DNA of 64,000 nucleotides from Hamiltosporidium tvaerminnensis (taxonomy: Eukaryota > Microsporidia > Dubosqiidae): positions 434,001-498,000 of the forward strand of contig CM061250.1 of assembly GCA_022605425.2 (NCBI GenBank), given 5' to 3'. Both the position numbers and the translations under genes were made by a program. The stretch's first letter is position 1. Each line of letters opens with the position of its first letter. The notes under the pieces are model-generated. The model was not told where the DNA came from, did not search any database, and saw nothing but the letters and a program-made list of their open reading frames with translations. Below, piece by piece: positions 43,874-55,050 of the stretch.

Positions 43874-46283
43874 AAATATTCAGTTCATATTTTAGACCAG
43901 AATCTTATATTTTTATATTTTAATTTTAGAATTAAATACCGCTATTAAATTAAAATTTTATTACAATTTATTACTTTTGATAGTTTAATATAAATTTCTT
44001 ATCTTTATAAATGTCTTAGCTTTATAATTGAATTATATTTTATATTTCAGTTATTCTATTAAATCTTTAAGATTATATTTTTAAGTTTTTGATTAAATTT
44101 TCTTTAAAAATTTTATTTGTAAATTTAAAAAAAATTATTTTGAAAATAAATATCCTTTTTGATTCCAACTTTCATATTTGTGACAATCTGTTGTTTCTTA
44201 GATCTGAGAGAAACTTACGTTTGAAAAATATATTAGATTTTTTATGTATTTAAGTTCTTTATATTAAATTCTTATTTTCACATTCTAACCTTGAATTATT
44301 CTTAGTTTAACTCAAATATTAAATAAAATAAATTACTTTGGCTGTCTTTTTAAGTAATATTGAGTAAATATAAGTTTAATTCCCAATATTTATAAATAAT
44401 AATATCTGATTTAAAAAATATTTTAATTTTTTTACAAAAAAAACGATAAAATAAAATCTCAGCAAAATAATTGCAAATTTATTTTTATTTTAAGAATAAT
44501 CTTTAAAAAGTAAAAAATTTTTATTAACTGATTCTCTGAATAAGATTTAGATTTTAGAAGCTTTACTACACACACATTTAATTTGATAATTTTTTTGAAT
44601 CAATTAAAAGTTTAAGAGATATTTTTTTTCTTTAATTGATACTATTATTGGTTTTATAATGTTTTCAAACAAATTAAGCAACTTTTTAGAATCATTTAGC
44701 AATGAAATACTATTCTTAAGAGTTTAATATTTCTTGACTTTTCTGAGGTGTGTATGTTATTGTTCAGAGATATCACATGATTCTTTAATTATAGATTTAA
44801 TTTTTTTTAAAATGTAATTATGAATTTAATTTTTTTATAAATGTAATTATGAATTTAATATTTTTTAAAATGTAAATGTAAATATAGCTAAATATTTTTA
44901 TAAATGTACATGTAATTAAAATTTTTAATATTTTTAAACAAAACTGTAATTAAAATTTTTAATATTTTTTTATCTAAATTCAGTTTTTCTACTTTTTGAT
45001 CAAAAATAAATAAAAAGTTGATTTAAATAGAGGTTTATATATATTTGATATTTTATTTCCACAACTATTTTTTTTCTATAAGTTTAAATAAATCTCATGG
45101 TTTTTTTTAGGGAAATTATAAATGTTTTAAATACGTTTTAATTTATGATTTAAATATGAAAAAATAATTCGTTATACTTACTGGTGTTTTTTATAATTTT
45201 TTATGGTGATTTTATTTATTATTTGTATTTTAGTGTGAATTGTTTAATGAAAAAATATTTTTGAAGATTCGATGAAATAAAATCTTTGAGAAAAATACGA
45301 AAGCATTACAAAAAGTTGGTGTAAATAAAAGATTTATTGCAGTATTGTTGTCACATAAATGATACATCACACTATCAACTGTAATCAAGCTTGTTTAATA
45401 TTCTTAAAAAAATCAAACAATAAGTAAAAACTAATTAATTTATGACTATATATGTAGAATAAATTAAATATGATTCAAATCATTTGATGAAACTAATTTC
45501 TTCAGTTGCATACACTTTAGTAGTAACCATTCGAAAAATCTTTACTGATATCAGAAACTTAATATATATGTGTAACTGAATTTCTATTTCATTGAGAATA
45601 AAATTTTACATTTTTTTAACCAAATACGAAGAAAATTTTGTAAAAAAATACAAAGTTTTGTTGTAGAAATGTACTTTTTAGATGAAATTATATTCAAAGA
45701 TTCAGTGATAATCCTCTCTTATATATCTATAAGATTTAAACTAATGATCATTTGTCATCTGTATCCGAAGGCTTTGAAATCGATAAATTCGTCAATTATT
45801 ATAAACTAGATATTTGTTTTTACTTTACATCTCATCAATATACATTAGGTTGATTGTTTTGTAGGAATTTATTTGATGAAATGTTTAATATATAAAAATT
45901 ACAATTCACATGCGGAAAATTTCTCAGTATAAAGATACATTTATACTAAGAAAACAAACCTCGAACAGAAAAGATTGTATTTATAATTTGAAATTTTGAG
46001 ATGCAAATTTTTTATAATAAATCAAAAATCAGGAAAACAGGAAAATTAAATTTTGGTCTTGAGTCAATATTTTAGTTTTTTTTAATTGTAAATCAAAACA
46101 AATCCTACTTAATACATTTTGTATTTTCAACCGAGCTTTTCGGTTAAAATATTGGCTATTATCAGGAAGAAAAAATCTTAATCAATAAGATGCGAAATAA
46201 ACACACAAACTCTATTATTGTAAACATAAATTATTTAGTATAAAAAATAATACACTCGATAAGATGAAAAGCTGTAATACAGT
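43874..46283. other. Gene desert
   Basis: About 2.4 kb of AT-rich DNA with no supported gene; includes the short tandem repeat at 44785-44875. Confidence 0.6.
44785..44875. repeat. Short tandem repeat, about 3 units of 30-34 bp
   Basis: TTTAATTTTTTTTAAAATGTAATTATGAA recurs with small changes, first unit near 44789 and last fading at about 44875. Confidence 0.6.
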
Positions 46284-46535
46284 GTTTTTTCCCCACCATG
46301 CCGGGAGCTGAATTTGCTTGGAGTATTCTCTGCTTATCGTAAGAGGCGACTAAAAGGAACTGATCCTCCATGTTGGAGTTGAGCGTATGAGGAACAACCC
46401 ATCTTTTAAAACTACCTTGTTATGAAACCCGATAAGTAAACGAACCCACTGGAAAAAGACCGGTGAGCGGTATTAACAAGGGAGACCAAGGCTTGCATAG
46501 GACTAAAGTGCCAAGGATGAAGGAATACAGTGTTT
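46284..46535 (+). other. GC-rich island, possible structured RNA or transposon 5' region
   Basis: A sharp rise in GC in an AT-rich desert. It includes TTTTCCCCACCATGCCGGGA, TATCGTAAGAGGCGACTAAA, TGTTATGAAACCCGATAAGT and GAGACCAAGGCTTGCATAGG. The edges are abrupt on both sides and there is no long frame (68 codons at most, starting inside the segment). The conserved look and CGTAAGAGGCGACTAAAAGG suggest either the 5' untranslated end of a non-LTR element or a non-coding RNA gene. I recall this motif from animal retroelement sequences but cannot confirm it. Only one copy is visible here. Confidence 0.35.
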
Positions 46536-48235
46536 TAAACCTTCTTCTTTTTACTGTCTTTTTACCTATCTTCTTCAAATATTACGTGTCATGTATTTTA
46601 TTATGCTTATATATTATTATTCAACACTTGTTTGATTATTTTATTCTCATTTTAGTGTTGATTTTTTGAATCGGAATTCTTCAATTCTATTCCTTATTTT
46701 TGAGTAGACAAATTAAATTTGGGTTTTTTTAATTGTCTAACGACTCATCATATGACATCTATTTTGTTCTTTTAATTGTTTATATCGAAATTTATTATTA
46801 ACTTTGAGCTTTTATTTGATCAAAAAAAGTCCTTTTGATGTTCTTTTTTATACAATCGACTGATCATATGCAGCTATTTTTAGTGATACTTAAGGTTTTT
46901 TTAATTTAGTTTATGGCATTTATTACAATACCATCAAATCTTATTAAACAAGCAATAATCTATGTAATAAAGGTGACAAGAAGGGCTTAAATGACTAACA
47001 ATTCGTAATTATTAATTTCTAGAATTCGATCATTTGAATTTAATCTTTTATGGTATATAATGTACCAAAGTCGTCATATTTATTTCTTATCTAAAAGAAA
47101 ATTATGGGTAAACTATTTGGGGTCTAAGCTTCGAATAAATCATATATCTATATTAAATCCCACATAGATATTATTTTGGTATTATTTCGAACTAAGGAAC
47201 ACCTTTCGTTTGGAAAGACTCGAACTTGCATATAATCGAATTAAAGTATAAATTGCATCCTTATTACCTCATAGGGATGCCCAGCAATATCATATATGTG
47301 CATTTTTTTGATTAATTTCCCAAAATATCAACCCAATTCTAGAACTGATATTATTTAGACTCTTTCTTTTTGTGATAAGAATACATTTATACCTTGAATA
47401 TGTTGCAAAACTGTCTGTTAATATAGCCAGATATTCCGTTTCTGTATTCGTTTTAAAAAAAACACTTATACATACGCACTAATTATTTTAAACACTATAT
47501 GAGCTTATATTTAATTCTCATCGTTAATTTTCCTAAAAATATTATTAATTTTGATTTTGATAATATTCCGATGTAATTTTTCTTTTAAACATACGCTCTA
47601 CTCATTTAAAGGCTTTTGTTCGTTTAGACGTGTTTTATTAACATTGCTACCATCGAGATTACTTCTATGCTGATGATATTTCTTTATTTCTTTTCCGCAA
47701 TTCTAAGAGCGCAAAAGCAAGGTTACTGTGGAAACTCAAAATTTGAATGGTTCTAACGTATATTGATTTTAGGCTTTTAAGGAGCTATTTACATTATGGT
47801 TTTAAGTTTATCTTATTCTTCGATTGCACTGTTCACAGCGCATAATATAACTTTAAATATTAGCCGATTCAAATTAAAAACATCTAAAGTGATAGTTTGT
47901 ACGAGATAGCTATTTCTAGTTTAATGAAATAGATTTCGAGCGTAAATTTAGCGGTAAAAGTTTTTTAACTAATAATATTAAATAGGCGTTCATTTCTAAG
48001 AATAAACTTTCAAAGAGTTATTTTTTGTATCTTCTATTACAAGGATCTCCACTATTTTGGCTTGTGACTCCATTGATTTCTTATAAGTTCTGCGGGCCAC
48101 GAACCTATTACTTTTTTTGGCACCATGCTGAAAAATATTTCTACAGTTTTAATTTTTAAGTTTTTAAAATAATTTTTAAAGTTTTATATACATGTTCATA
48201 AAAATAAAAATGTAATGAACGGTATTTCTATAACT
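46536..48235. other. Intergenic, no gene recognised
   Basis: AT-rich. A T-arm-like TTCGAGTC at about 47219-47234 (minus strand) has no matching tRNA around it. Confidence 0.5.
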
Positions 48236-48953
48236 TTATCGAAAAGTATCATATCTTTTTTAAAAAGGTGGTAAGTGTTATATTTATTTTCATGAGATTA
48301 ACGCAGTTCTAGGGGTAACATAAATAACTGCTACCCAACACTTCATCAGTACCACCTGCAATACCTACGTCTTAAAGCCTTTCATCTATCAGGTGTGTAT
48401 AACCTAATTAATGGGCGAGGCCGTTGCTCGTAGTTAGTTAATGTCTGTTGCAAGCAGTGTTTTCGAAGCCCACCTGCAATCCCCTAAGACTATGCAGCAT
48501 TCCCACTTACTCTACACTTTCTGAACCTAATAAACTTCTAGTTAAGATATATTTCCGAGACTTACACGAGGTCTCTTAGACAGTGCAATGTCATATCAAC
48601 AAGTATACCCCGCTACTTAGCTCTCCCGGCTTTAAATAGTTTTTTATATTTATATTTCCTAGGCGCTAAGTCTTCTAACTCGGGTGAGCAAGGCTAGCTT
48701 TCCATGCTTTTACATGGCAAACACCTACATGTTTAGCTGCGGTCTGAAATCTTGTTACATTAAAAACTACAAATAAATTTGTAAAAACGGTTTCGCTATT
48801 TCGTAGACCTCTACTCTTGATATAAACGCCCATGGAACAACAGAGAATATAGTGTAGTTTTATTCGCACCAAAAATCTAAACAATGATCTTCACATCAGT
48901 TTCACTCACTTATTGCCAAGCAGAAAGTTTTTTATGTGGTTGTTCTCCCTCCA
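48236..48953 (-). repeat. Interspersed repeat family A, intermediate-age copy
   Basis: Reverse-strand copy, nearly full length, visibly more diverged than those at 37189, 38717 and 49307 (e.g. GTTGTTCTCCCTCCA head, changed GC-rich core CCCACCTGCAATCCCC). No clean target duplication; flanks show only an imperfect ATAACT..TTAT match. Confidence 0.85.
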
Positions 48954-49293
48954 TAAATAACTGTCTTTATAATTAGCTATTAATACTTTCAAATCTTTTT
49001 TTTTCTAATTTTCCTTCATTTAACTATCTATATCCTATCTAGGCATTAAATTATATGAGAATAGACAAAACCAACATTTATTAGCTGTATACCTTTTTTT
49101 AAACATAGTGATGTGAATACTGATATGATTTGATTAAAAGACTTATCCTTTTTTAAATATAGTGATATGAATAATTATATGATTTGAATTATAAGATAAA
49201 TATATATCTTGTAAAACCAAATATTTTCTTATAAAAAACCTATTAGTTTTACAAATAAGTATTAATAATCTAAATATTTTGTAATAAAGAAAA
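48954..49293. other. Spacer between two tandemly oriented family A copies
   Basis: AT-rich. Contains AAACATAGTGATGTGAATA and AAATATAGTGATATGAATA about 50 bp apart, a short direct repeat. Confidence 0.5.
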
Positions 49294-49306
49294 TCTTAAT
49301 TCAAAT
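49294..49306. repeat. Target-site duplication, left
   Basis: TCTTAATTCAAAT, repeated exactly at 50038-50050. Confidence 0.87.
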
Positions 49307-50037
49307 TCTTTATTTAAAAGTATCACATCTTTTTTAAAACAGTGGCAAGTGTTATATTTGTTTTCATGACATTAACGCAGTTCTAGGTTTAACATAAATA
49401 ACTGCTACCCCAAAACTCCATCAGTAACCCCTGCGATACCTACGTCCCAAAGCCTTTCATCTACCAGGTGTGTAGAACCTAATTAATAGGCGAGGCAGTT
49501 GCCCGGAGTTCGTTAATGTCCGTTGCATGGAGTGTGATCGAAGGCCGAAGCCCCCCCTGGGCTCCCCCAAGACTATGCAGCATTCCCACTTACTCTACAC
49601 TTTCTGAACCCAATAAACTTCTAGCTAAGATATATTTCAGAGATTTACATGGGGTCCACCTAGACAGTGCAATGTCATACCAACAGGTATAACCTGCTAC
49701 TTAGCTCTCCCGGCTTTTAATGGTTTTTTATTTTATATCTCCCAGGCGCTAAGTCTTCTAACCCGAGTGAGCAAGGCTAGGTTTCCATGCTTTTACATGG
49801 CAATTACCTACATGTTCAGCTGCGGTCTGCAATCTGGTTACGTAAAAAACTACAAATAAATTAGTAGAAAAAGTTTCTCCATTTCTTAGACCTCTCCTCC
49901 TCATACAAACTCCCATGGAGCAACCGAAGATGTAGTGTGGTTTTATTCCCACTAAAAATCCAAACAATGATCTCACACCAGTTTCACACACTCATTGCCA
50001 AGCAGAAAGTTTTTTATGTGGTTATCCTCCCTCCACT
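49307..50037 (-). repeat. Interspersed repeat family A, full-length copy with target duplication
   Basis: Reverse-strand copy, 731 bp, flanked by TCTTAATTCAAAT on both sides (13-bp target duplication). Very close to the copy at 38717-39446, so probably a recent insertion. Same head, hairpin core and AATAAA-bearing 3' end. Its 77-codon frame (49991-49758) again starts with GTG, not ATG. Confidence 0.92.
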
Positions 50038-50050
50038 TCTTAATTCAAAT
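50038..50050. repeat. Target-site duplication, right
   Basis: TCTTAATTCAAAT, exact copy of 49294-49306. Confidence 0.87.
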
Positions 50051-50089
50051 AAGGTATAAATATTTTTAATATCGATATACAATCATTAA

Positions 50090-50214
50090 TTAATATTTCA
50101 TTCTAATTGAATAGATCAATAGTTAAATAAAGAATATATTATTTATAGATTTAATATAATTAATTAAATTATTATTAATTAAATAAATAGATTTATAGTT
50201 AAATAAAGAATATA
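50090..50214. repeat. AT-rich tandem repeat that received the mariner
   Basis: AGTTAAATAAAGAATATATTATTTATAGATTTAAT at 50121-50155 recurs at 50197-50214, where it is cut by the transposon and resumes at 51973-51991. The intact unit works as a natural empty site. Confidence 0.75.
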
Positions 50215-50240
50215 CTCCCTCTGTCCGGAAATATGGTATA
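50215..50240 (+). repeat. Mariner left terminal inverted repeat
   Basis: Starts CTCCCTCTGTCCGG; GTCCGGAAATATGGTATA follows the first eight bases. A direct copy of CTGTCCGGAAATATGGTATA begins 40 bp inward. Confidence 0.88.
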
Positions 50241-50466
50241 AATTTTAGCGATTTTTGCTGTCCGGAAATATGGTATACATTTGCGAAAAAATAAAATAAA
50301 TCAAAAAATTACATGACAAGTCTATTATATTACCTTTAATTCGAACATTTTAATAAATATTAATGTAAATATAAAATAAAATTAAAAAAAATATGTATTA
50401 AAATTAATAAGTTCACTCGAAATTTGATTTGGCTTTATTGTATGCTTCTTTGGAATGAACATATTT

Positions 50467-51750
50467 TTATAGCAGTTGACTTTCGCCACGAGGTTTTCCT
50501 TTACTTAAATGAGGTATTTTATAGCCATTTCCTCCATCTGCTAACATAATTGACTCCATACATGCTTGCAATGTTGTAAAAACGTTATCGAGAGTATTCG
50601 CTTCTAATTTATGAAATGCATCTTGAACACAATTTGTTAATTCGGCAATTGTGTGTGGTGAAGCTTCATGTTGCAGCGATTGTATGGAGTTGACGAAACC
50701 TAAATCGAAAACATTTAAATCAGGGCTATTTGCCAGTTGCGCCTTAAATTTAATATTCCAGCCAGCAGCAGGACCAAGAGCGACAATATCTGCATCATTA
50801 TCAGAAAAATAGGGTTTTGCATTGTCTTGTTGTAGGTAAATTGTTTTCTTTTGTATGCTGGAGGAAATTTAGATTTAATTGCGGGAATTACAATATCAAT
50901 GCTCATGTTTTGGCAATGTACTGCTGTAACAGATTCTACATTTTTTGTTAAGATTGTCCCTTTAGCCCTGTTCTTGGGATTTCTTTAAGTTGGTTCTTGA
51001 TAAACAAATGACCATATTCTAATTTTTCCATCAAAATAAAGCTTTCGATGTGCATCATAGCGTGGTCGAGCTATTGCAGCCATGAACATTATTTTCGTAA
51101 TAAATCGCTTACTTTTGCAGTTTCTCTCCGGTTCTTCTTTGTTTAACATTAAGTAATAAGAGCGCTTAACTTTAGTTAGATAAAACCACTTTTCATTCAT
51201 GTTGAACGTAGTCGTACAAATTATCAAAAAGCAAATCTTCATTATTAGCAGGATTTACTTTAGACAAACAAAATTTCAATCTGTCTATTTTATTTTTATC
51301 TGTTAAAGTTGGTTTAACTGTAGAAGATATTCTCTTGATATACTTTCCCGACTTGAATATATCAAACAAAGTTGATTTTGGCATATCAATTGCAAAGGAA
51401 AGACTGCGAAGCGTTCCTCGAAGATTTATGGTGTATTCTTTATTTGCGCTAAATTGTTCAAATAGTCTTTAGGTTTTCTTCCGCATCTTTTTTTTCATTT
51501 TTGAAGAAACATCGGCCCATATCTTACCCTTTCTGTATTGAGTTTGTGCTACATGCCAAATTCTGCTAACGGTTAGCCGGGAAACTTGAAAAGCAGAAGA
51601 AACTTCGTTGATGGCACCATGTTTTAAGTTATTATCCTTCATCTGCTGTAATAATTTTTCTAAAATACCTTGACGTTTTTCTTTGGTATAGTGTTTATAT
51701 TTTAAATCTTTTCTTTCTAAATTTAATAAATTTACTTCCACATTTTCCAT
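50467..51750 (-). pseudogene. Mariner transposase (DD39D), inactivated
   Basis: Cut-and-paste transposase. From ATG 51750 it has the helix-turn-helix domain (HGAINEVSSAFQVSRLTVSRIW, about residues 44-65, as in plant mariners). It continues through LRGTLRSLSFAIDMPKSTLF and VKPTLTDKNKIDRLKFCLSK, then NEKWFYLTK (usual DEKWFY, first catalytic Asp), RFITKIMFMAAIARPRYD and FDGKIRIWSFV, then VIPAIKSKFP. LQQDNAKPY follows with the second Asp at 50824-50826, and NSPDLNVFDLGF with the third at 50704-50706; exactly 39 residues lie between them. Lesions: in-frame TAA at 51469-51471, in-frame TAA at about 50985-50987, a frameshift at the first Asp codon (about 51200) and another just before LQQDN. The last segment ends with a TAA at 50467-50469. 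Confidence 0.9.
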
Positions 51751-51946
51751 ATTCGTCTTGCAGCGGTACTAATTTTATTTACCTCGAGAAAGACTGATGT
51801 TTGAACGGTAAGTTTGTAACTAAGAATGATACTACTAAAGTTAAATATTTTAGGTTATATTGTCATGAATATTTACTATGACAATGTCATGACAGTTGCG
51901 TATTTATTTTTTATATTCACGATAATCTACGGTTTTTGTTGAAATG

Positions 51947-51972
51947 TATACCATATTACCGGACACAGGGTG
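51947..51972 (-). repeat. Mariner right terminal inverted repeat
   Basis: Read from the outer end: CACCCTGTGTCCGGTAATAT then GGTATA; 22 of 26 or more positions match the left end by eye. Confidence 0.88.
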
Positions 51973-52499
51973 TATTATTTATAGATTTAATTAAATAAAA
52001 AGAATTATAATTAATTAAATATATAGATTTATAGTTAAATATATGTTTAGAATTATTGGTACTTTTACTTTGATTTTATATAGATTGGCTGTTTGAATTT
52101 AAATTTCAATATTTAGATTTAAGTATTCAAATTTAAATATAAAGAATCTTTAAAAATATTTTTTCAACTTTTTGAGCAGTAAAAATGATTAATAAATTAT
52201 GATTAATAATAAATTATAATCTATAAGAACCTATAAAATATTTAAAAGTAAATTCTTATATACTTACTATATTATTTATAAACCACAAACTATAAATAAT
52301 AAATCATAAACCATAAATATTAAACTAAAAACCAAAAATTATAGTAAATAACTAAAAACCACAAACCATAAATAATAAACTGTAAAATATTAAAAATAAA
52401 ACGTAAAAATTATAACGAATTCAATCTATTTATATTTAATTAATTGTTTATAATCGTTAAAAATAAAATATTTTAGGTTATTTTATTTTACATTAAATA
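51973..52499. repeat. AT-rich tandem repeat and low-complexity spacer
   Basis: Continues the tandem repeat cut by the mariner (TTATTTATAGATTTAATTAAAT, ATATAGATTTATAGTTAAATA). From 52270 on it changes to ACCACAAAC(C/T)ATAAATAATAAA units. No gene. Confidence 0.6.
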
Positions 52500-53873
52500 T
52501 TAAAACATATCAAATGTTTCATTTTCTAAATTACTTTGTATATTTAAATCATTTGCATTTTTTAAATCTTCATTTTTTAGAGTTTCTTCATTTGTGGGAG
52601 TATTTGAGGTATTTCTAGTATTAAAATATTCAATATTATTTTCTGTGGTAATATCGTACGGATACGAAACTAAATTTTTATTATTAAATTCCATTTCTTG
52701 TTTTTTTCTGATTTTGAAATAATTATTTGGTATTTTTTGTATAAAATGTGGCATTGTGTTTTCATTGAGAGTATTTTTATGACTCATATCTATATATGGA
52801 TTATAAAATCTAGAGATTGGATCTGAAAAAGGTGAATTTTTAAAATATTTGTAATTCGAGGCATTATACGGTATTGTAGTAGATCTATTATTGTATGGAT
52901 ACGAAGGAACCGGTATATTTCCATGTTGCATTTCATTTTGCTGATTGGGAGAAAAAGATATATTTTTTTTAAAATGTTCATTTTGTCTTAGATGTGGAGA
53001 TGGTTGGTAATAATTAGAAGATGGAATTTCTTTTGGTATTCCATGTTCTCTAAAATAGCTTTTATATACGTTTTTATAATTTTTTGAGTCAAAATTATCG
53101 TTAATTAAATTATTAGAATTTAATTTTTGCGTAAATGGATTTTTTAATTTATCAAATATCTTCTGATCGCACATTTTACAAATCTTTTCGTTTTTTTCTG
53201 AAAGAGGTTCTAAAGAACTAGAAACATAATTTTTATTTATAGAATTATTATTTCCAATATTTAAATCTGAACATTTAATTTCATTTAAAGTATTTAAAGA
53301 ATTATTTTTGGATTCTTCTGAATTTAAAAAAGAATTTTCATTTATCTTTTCGTTAAAACTCGCATCTTGTTTTCCAAAATCGAACAGTTCTGGCATATTA
53401 ATTGAAGAAACATTGGAATTTGAAATATTTTCTTGTTCGGTAGAAGCATACTTCAGATTGTTAAACATGTGTTCGTATTGATTGAAAAAAGTAGAAATTT
53501 TTGTTTTGTATTTCTGACAACAAATTCTTTTTTGATCGTCTTCATCGTTTTGATAAGCAACCACGTGATATTTCTTACCAGCTATATTCATATTTAAAGT
53601 CTTTTTTAATAGCTTTCCACCTTTTTCTTTGTAAAAAATAAAACAACCTCTCAACCGAGATGGATGCCATGCACGTCCATCGGTCCATCGAAAAATATTA
53701 CTTTCAGATTCTTCGTATACAAAAATACTTCCACATCTTATAGATGCTCGTTCATATGAGCTTAATCTTCTAATAATACGTCCTAAATGTCCATATTGAC
53801 ACAATAATATTAACTTTTGGCAATCTGATTGAGTATGCAAGCAACCATAAAAAGTTTCAATCGTAGAATTCAT
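52500..53873 (-). CDS. WOPR-domain transcription factor (Gti1/Pac2/Wor1 family)
   Basis: WOPR proteins bind DNA and act as switches of morphology and virulence programmes in fungi (Wor1, Ryp1, Gti1, Pac2). The 457-aa protein has the domain at its N-terminus: TFYGCLHTQSDCQKL (7-21, 'TFYGxVxTxxDAxxL'), GRIIRRLSSYERASIRCGSI (31-50, 'RRLxxxERxxIRSGSVFV'), RWTDGRAWHPSRLRGCF (62-78, 'RWTDGRxWSPSRVxGxF'), then KKTLNMNIAGKKYHVVAY (90-107, the WOPRb strand pair). Residues about 140-457 are Asn/Ser-rich low complexity with a CKMCDQKIFDKL element, typical of the divergent tails in the family. Start ATG 53873 has AACCCTTCACATCC upstream (C-run 53883-53885). The domain is restricted to fungi and close kin, so it helps place the organism. 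Confidence 0.92.
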   Translation of the reverse strand: MNSTIETFYGCLHTQSDCQKLILLCQYGHLGRIIRRLSSYERASIRCGSIFVYEESESNIFRWTDGRAWHPSRLRGCFIFYKEKGGKLLKKTLNMNIAGKKYHVVAYQNDEDDQKRICCQKYKTKISTFFNQYEHMFNNLKYASTEQENISNSNVSSINMPELFDFGKQDASFNEKINENSFLNSEESKNNSLNTLNEIKCSDLNIGNNNSINKNYVSSSLEPLSEKNEKICKMCDQKIFDKLKNPFTQKLNSNNLINDNFDSKNYKNVYKSYFREHGIPKEIPSSNYYQPSPHLRQNEHFKKNISFSPNQQNEMQHGNIPVPSYPYNNRSTTIPYNASNYKYFKNSPFSDPISRFYNPYIDMSHKNTLNENTMPHFIQKIPNNYFKIRKKQEMEFNNKNLVSYPYDITTENNIEYFNTRNTSNTPTNEETLKNEDLKNANDLNIQSNLENETFDMF

Positions 53874-54750
53874 GGATGTGAAGGGTTTACACTATTTATT
53901 TAAGATTTCATAATAATTACAAAATAGGAAAATTATTTTGATAAAAAGATATGATGGTTTAAAAAATGTTAAAGGTATAAATAAAATTAATTAAATGTAA
54001 AATAATCAGACTTAAGAAAAAATCAAGTAATTTTTTATTGATTTTAACTTATTTTAAGTTTCTTTTATTTAATACTTTATTTATAAATAAAGTTTAACTT
54101 ATTTTTTTGATTTATAAAAAAAGAAATTTTTTTATTTTCTAAAAATAATTTCTAATCAATTAATACATTTTAAAATATTATTTTAAATGTTTAAATTATC
54201 ATTCATTAAATATTTTAAATAATTGGTTAAGAAAGCATATTTTTATCGAGATTTTCTTATTTTGTACGATAAGATTTTGAATAGATTAACTGATATCTTT
54301 GTACTTAATATTTGTCTTGTTTAGATTTTTTTTTATGAGAAAATAAGATTTTTAAAATGTATTTTTAGTGTAAATATGTTGTATATTTGTATATTTTAAG
54401 TGATGGTGTTTTTTTTTGGTGAGAAAATGGTGTATTTAGTGTTTTTATTACGAAAATATAAATATTTACTGCGCTATTGTACAGTCGTAGTGGGGAAACT
54501 TTTTTAACGAAGAGAGAATATATGCAAAAAATTATTCCGTAAAAGTACAAATTATATTAGATTAACGAAAAATAATATTACGTTTTGGGAATATTTCACA
54601 TCAAATTATATTTTTTAATCTGCTTTTTTGGGGAATTTTTGATTTTTTAAAATTTTTTTTTAAAAAAAAATTAAAATTTTAATTTATCAAATATTTAATC
54701 CGGATATTTCTTTTTAAAGAAATTAAATTAATATTTTTGGGAAAAGAAAT
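53874..54750. other. Upstream region of the WOPR gene and AT-rich spacer
   Basis: CCC run at 53883-53885; otherwise AT-rich without recognised features. Confidence 0.5.
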
Positions 54751-54754
54751 AAAT

Positions 54755-55050
54755 TTTTAATTCAGAGATAACTTCCATTAGAAATTAAATAAATTATTTT
54801 TGAGAAAAGAAATAAATTTTTGTGACAAAAAGAAATAAATTTAAAAGAAATTTATTATTAATTCAGATATAACTTCTTTGAGAAATTAAATAAATTATTT
54901 TGAAGAAATTAACTAAATTTTATGAAGAAATTTATTATTAATTCAGATATAACTTCTTTGAGAAATTAAATAAATTATTTTGAAGAAATTAACTAAATTT
55001 TATAAAGAAATTTAATTTTCAATTCAGATATATCTGCTTTGAGAAATTAA
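54755..55050. repeat. 80-bp tandem repeat
   Basis: TTTATTATTAATTCAGATAT starts at 54851 and again at 54931, exactly 80 bp apart with a near-identical unit. A third unit from 55011 is diverged (CAATTCAGATATATCTGCTT), and a diverged one precedes the first, from about 54760. Confidence 0.8.

Larger units (their letters stand above)
50215..51972 (-). mobile_element. Mariner-family DNA transposon, plant-type DD39D, complete ends
   Basis: Ends are inverted repeats: CTCCCTCTGTCCGGAAATAT from 50215 and, read inward from 51972, CACCCTGTGTCCGGTAATAT; GTATA follows both. TA flanks it at 50213-50214 and 51973-51974, the Tc1/mariner target duplication. The left end has a second copy of CTGTCCGGAAATATGGTATA 40 bp inward; the right end has only one. 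About 1.76 kb with one transposase gene on the minus strand. The CTCCCTCNGTCC terminus and the D-39-D spacing are those of plant-type mariners (Vulmar-like, also in oomycetes). The transposase is broken, so it is not autonomous now. Confidence 0.92.

Noticed and set aside
47205-47245. T-arm-like AAGTTCGAGTCTTTCC on the minus strand
   Set aside because: T-stem has a mismatch and no other tRNA arms are present.
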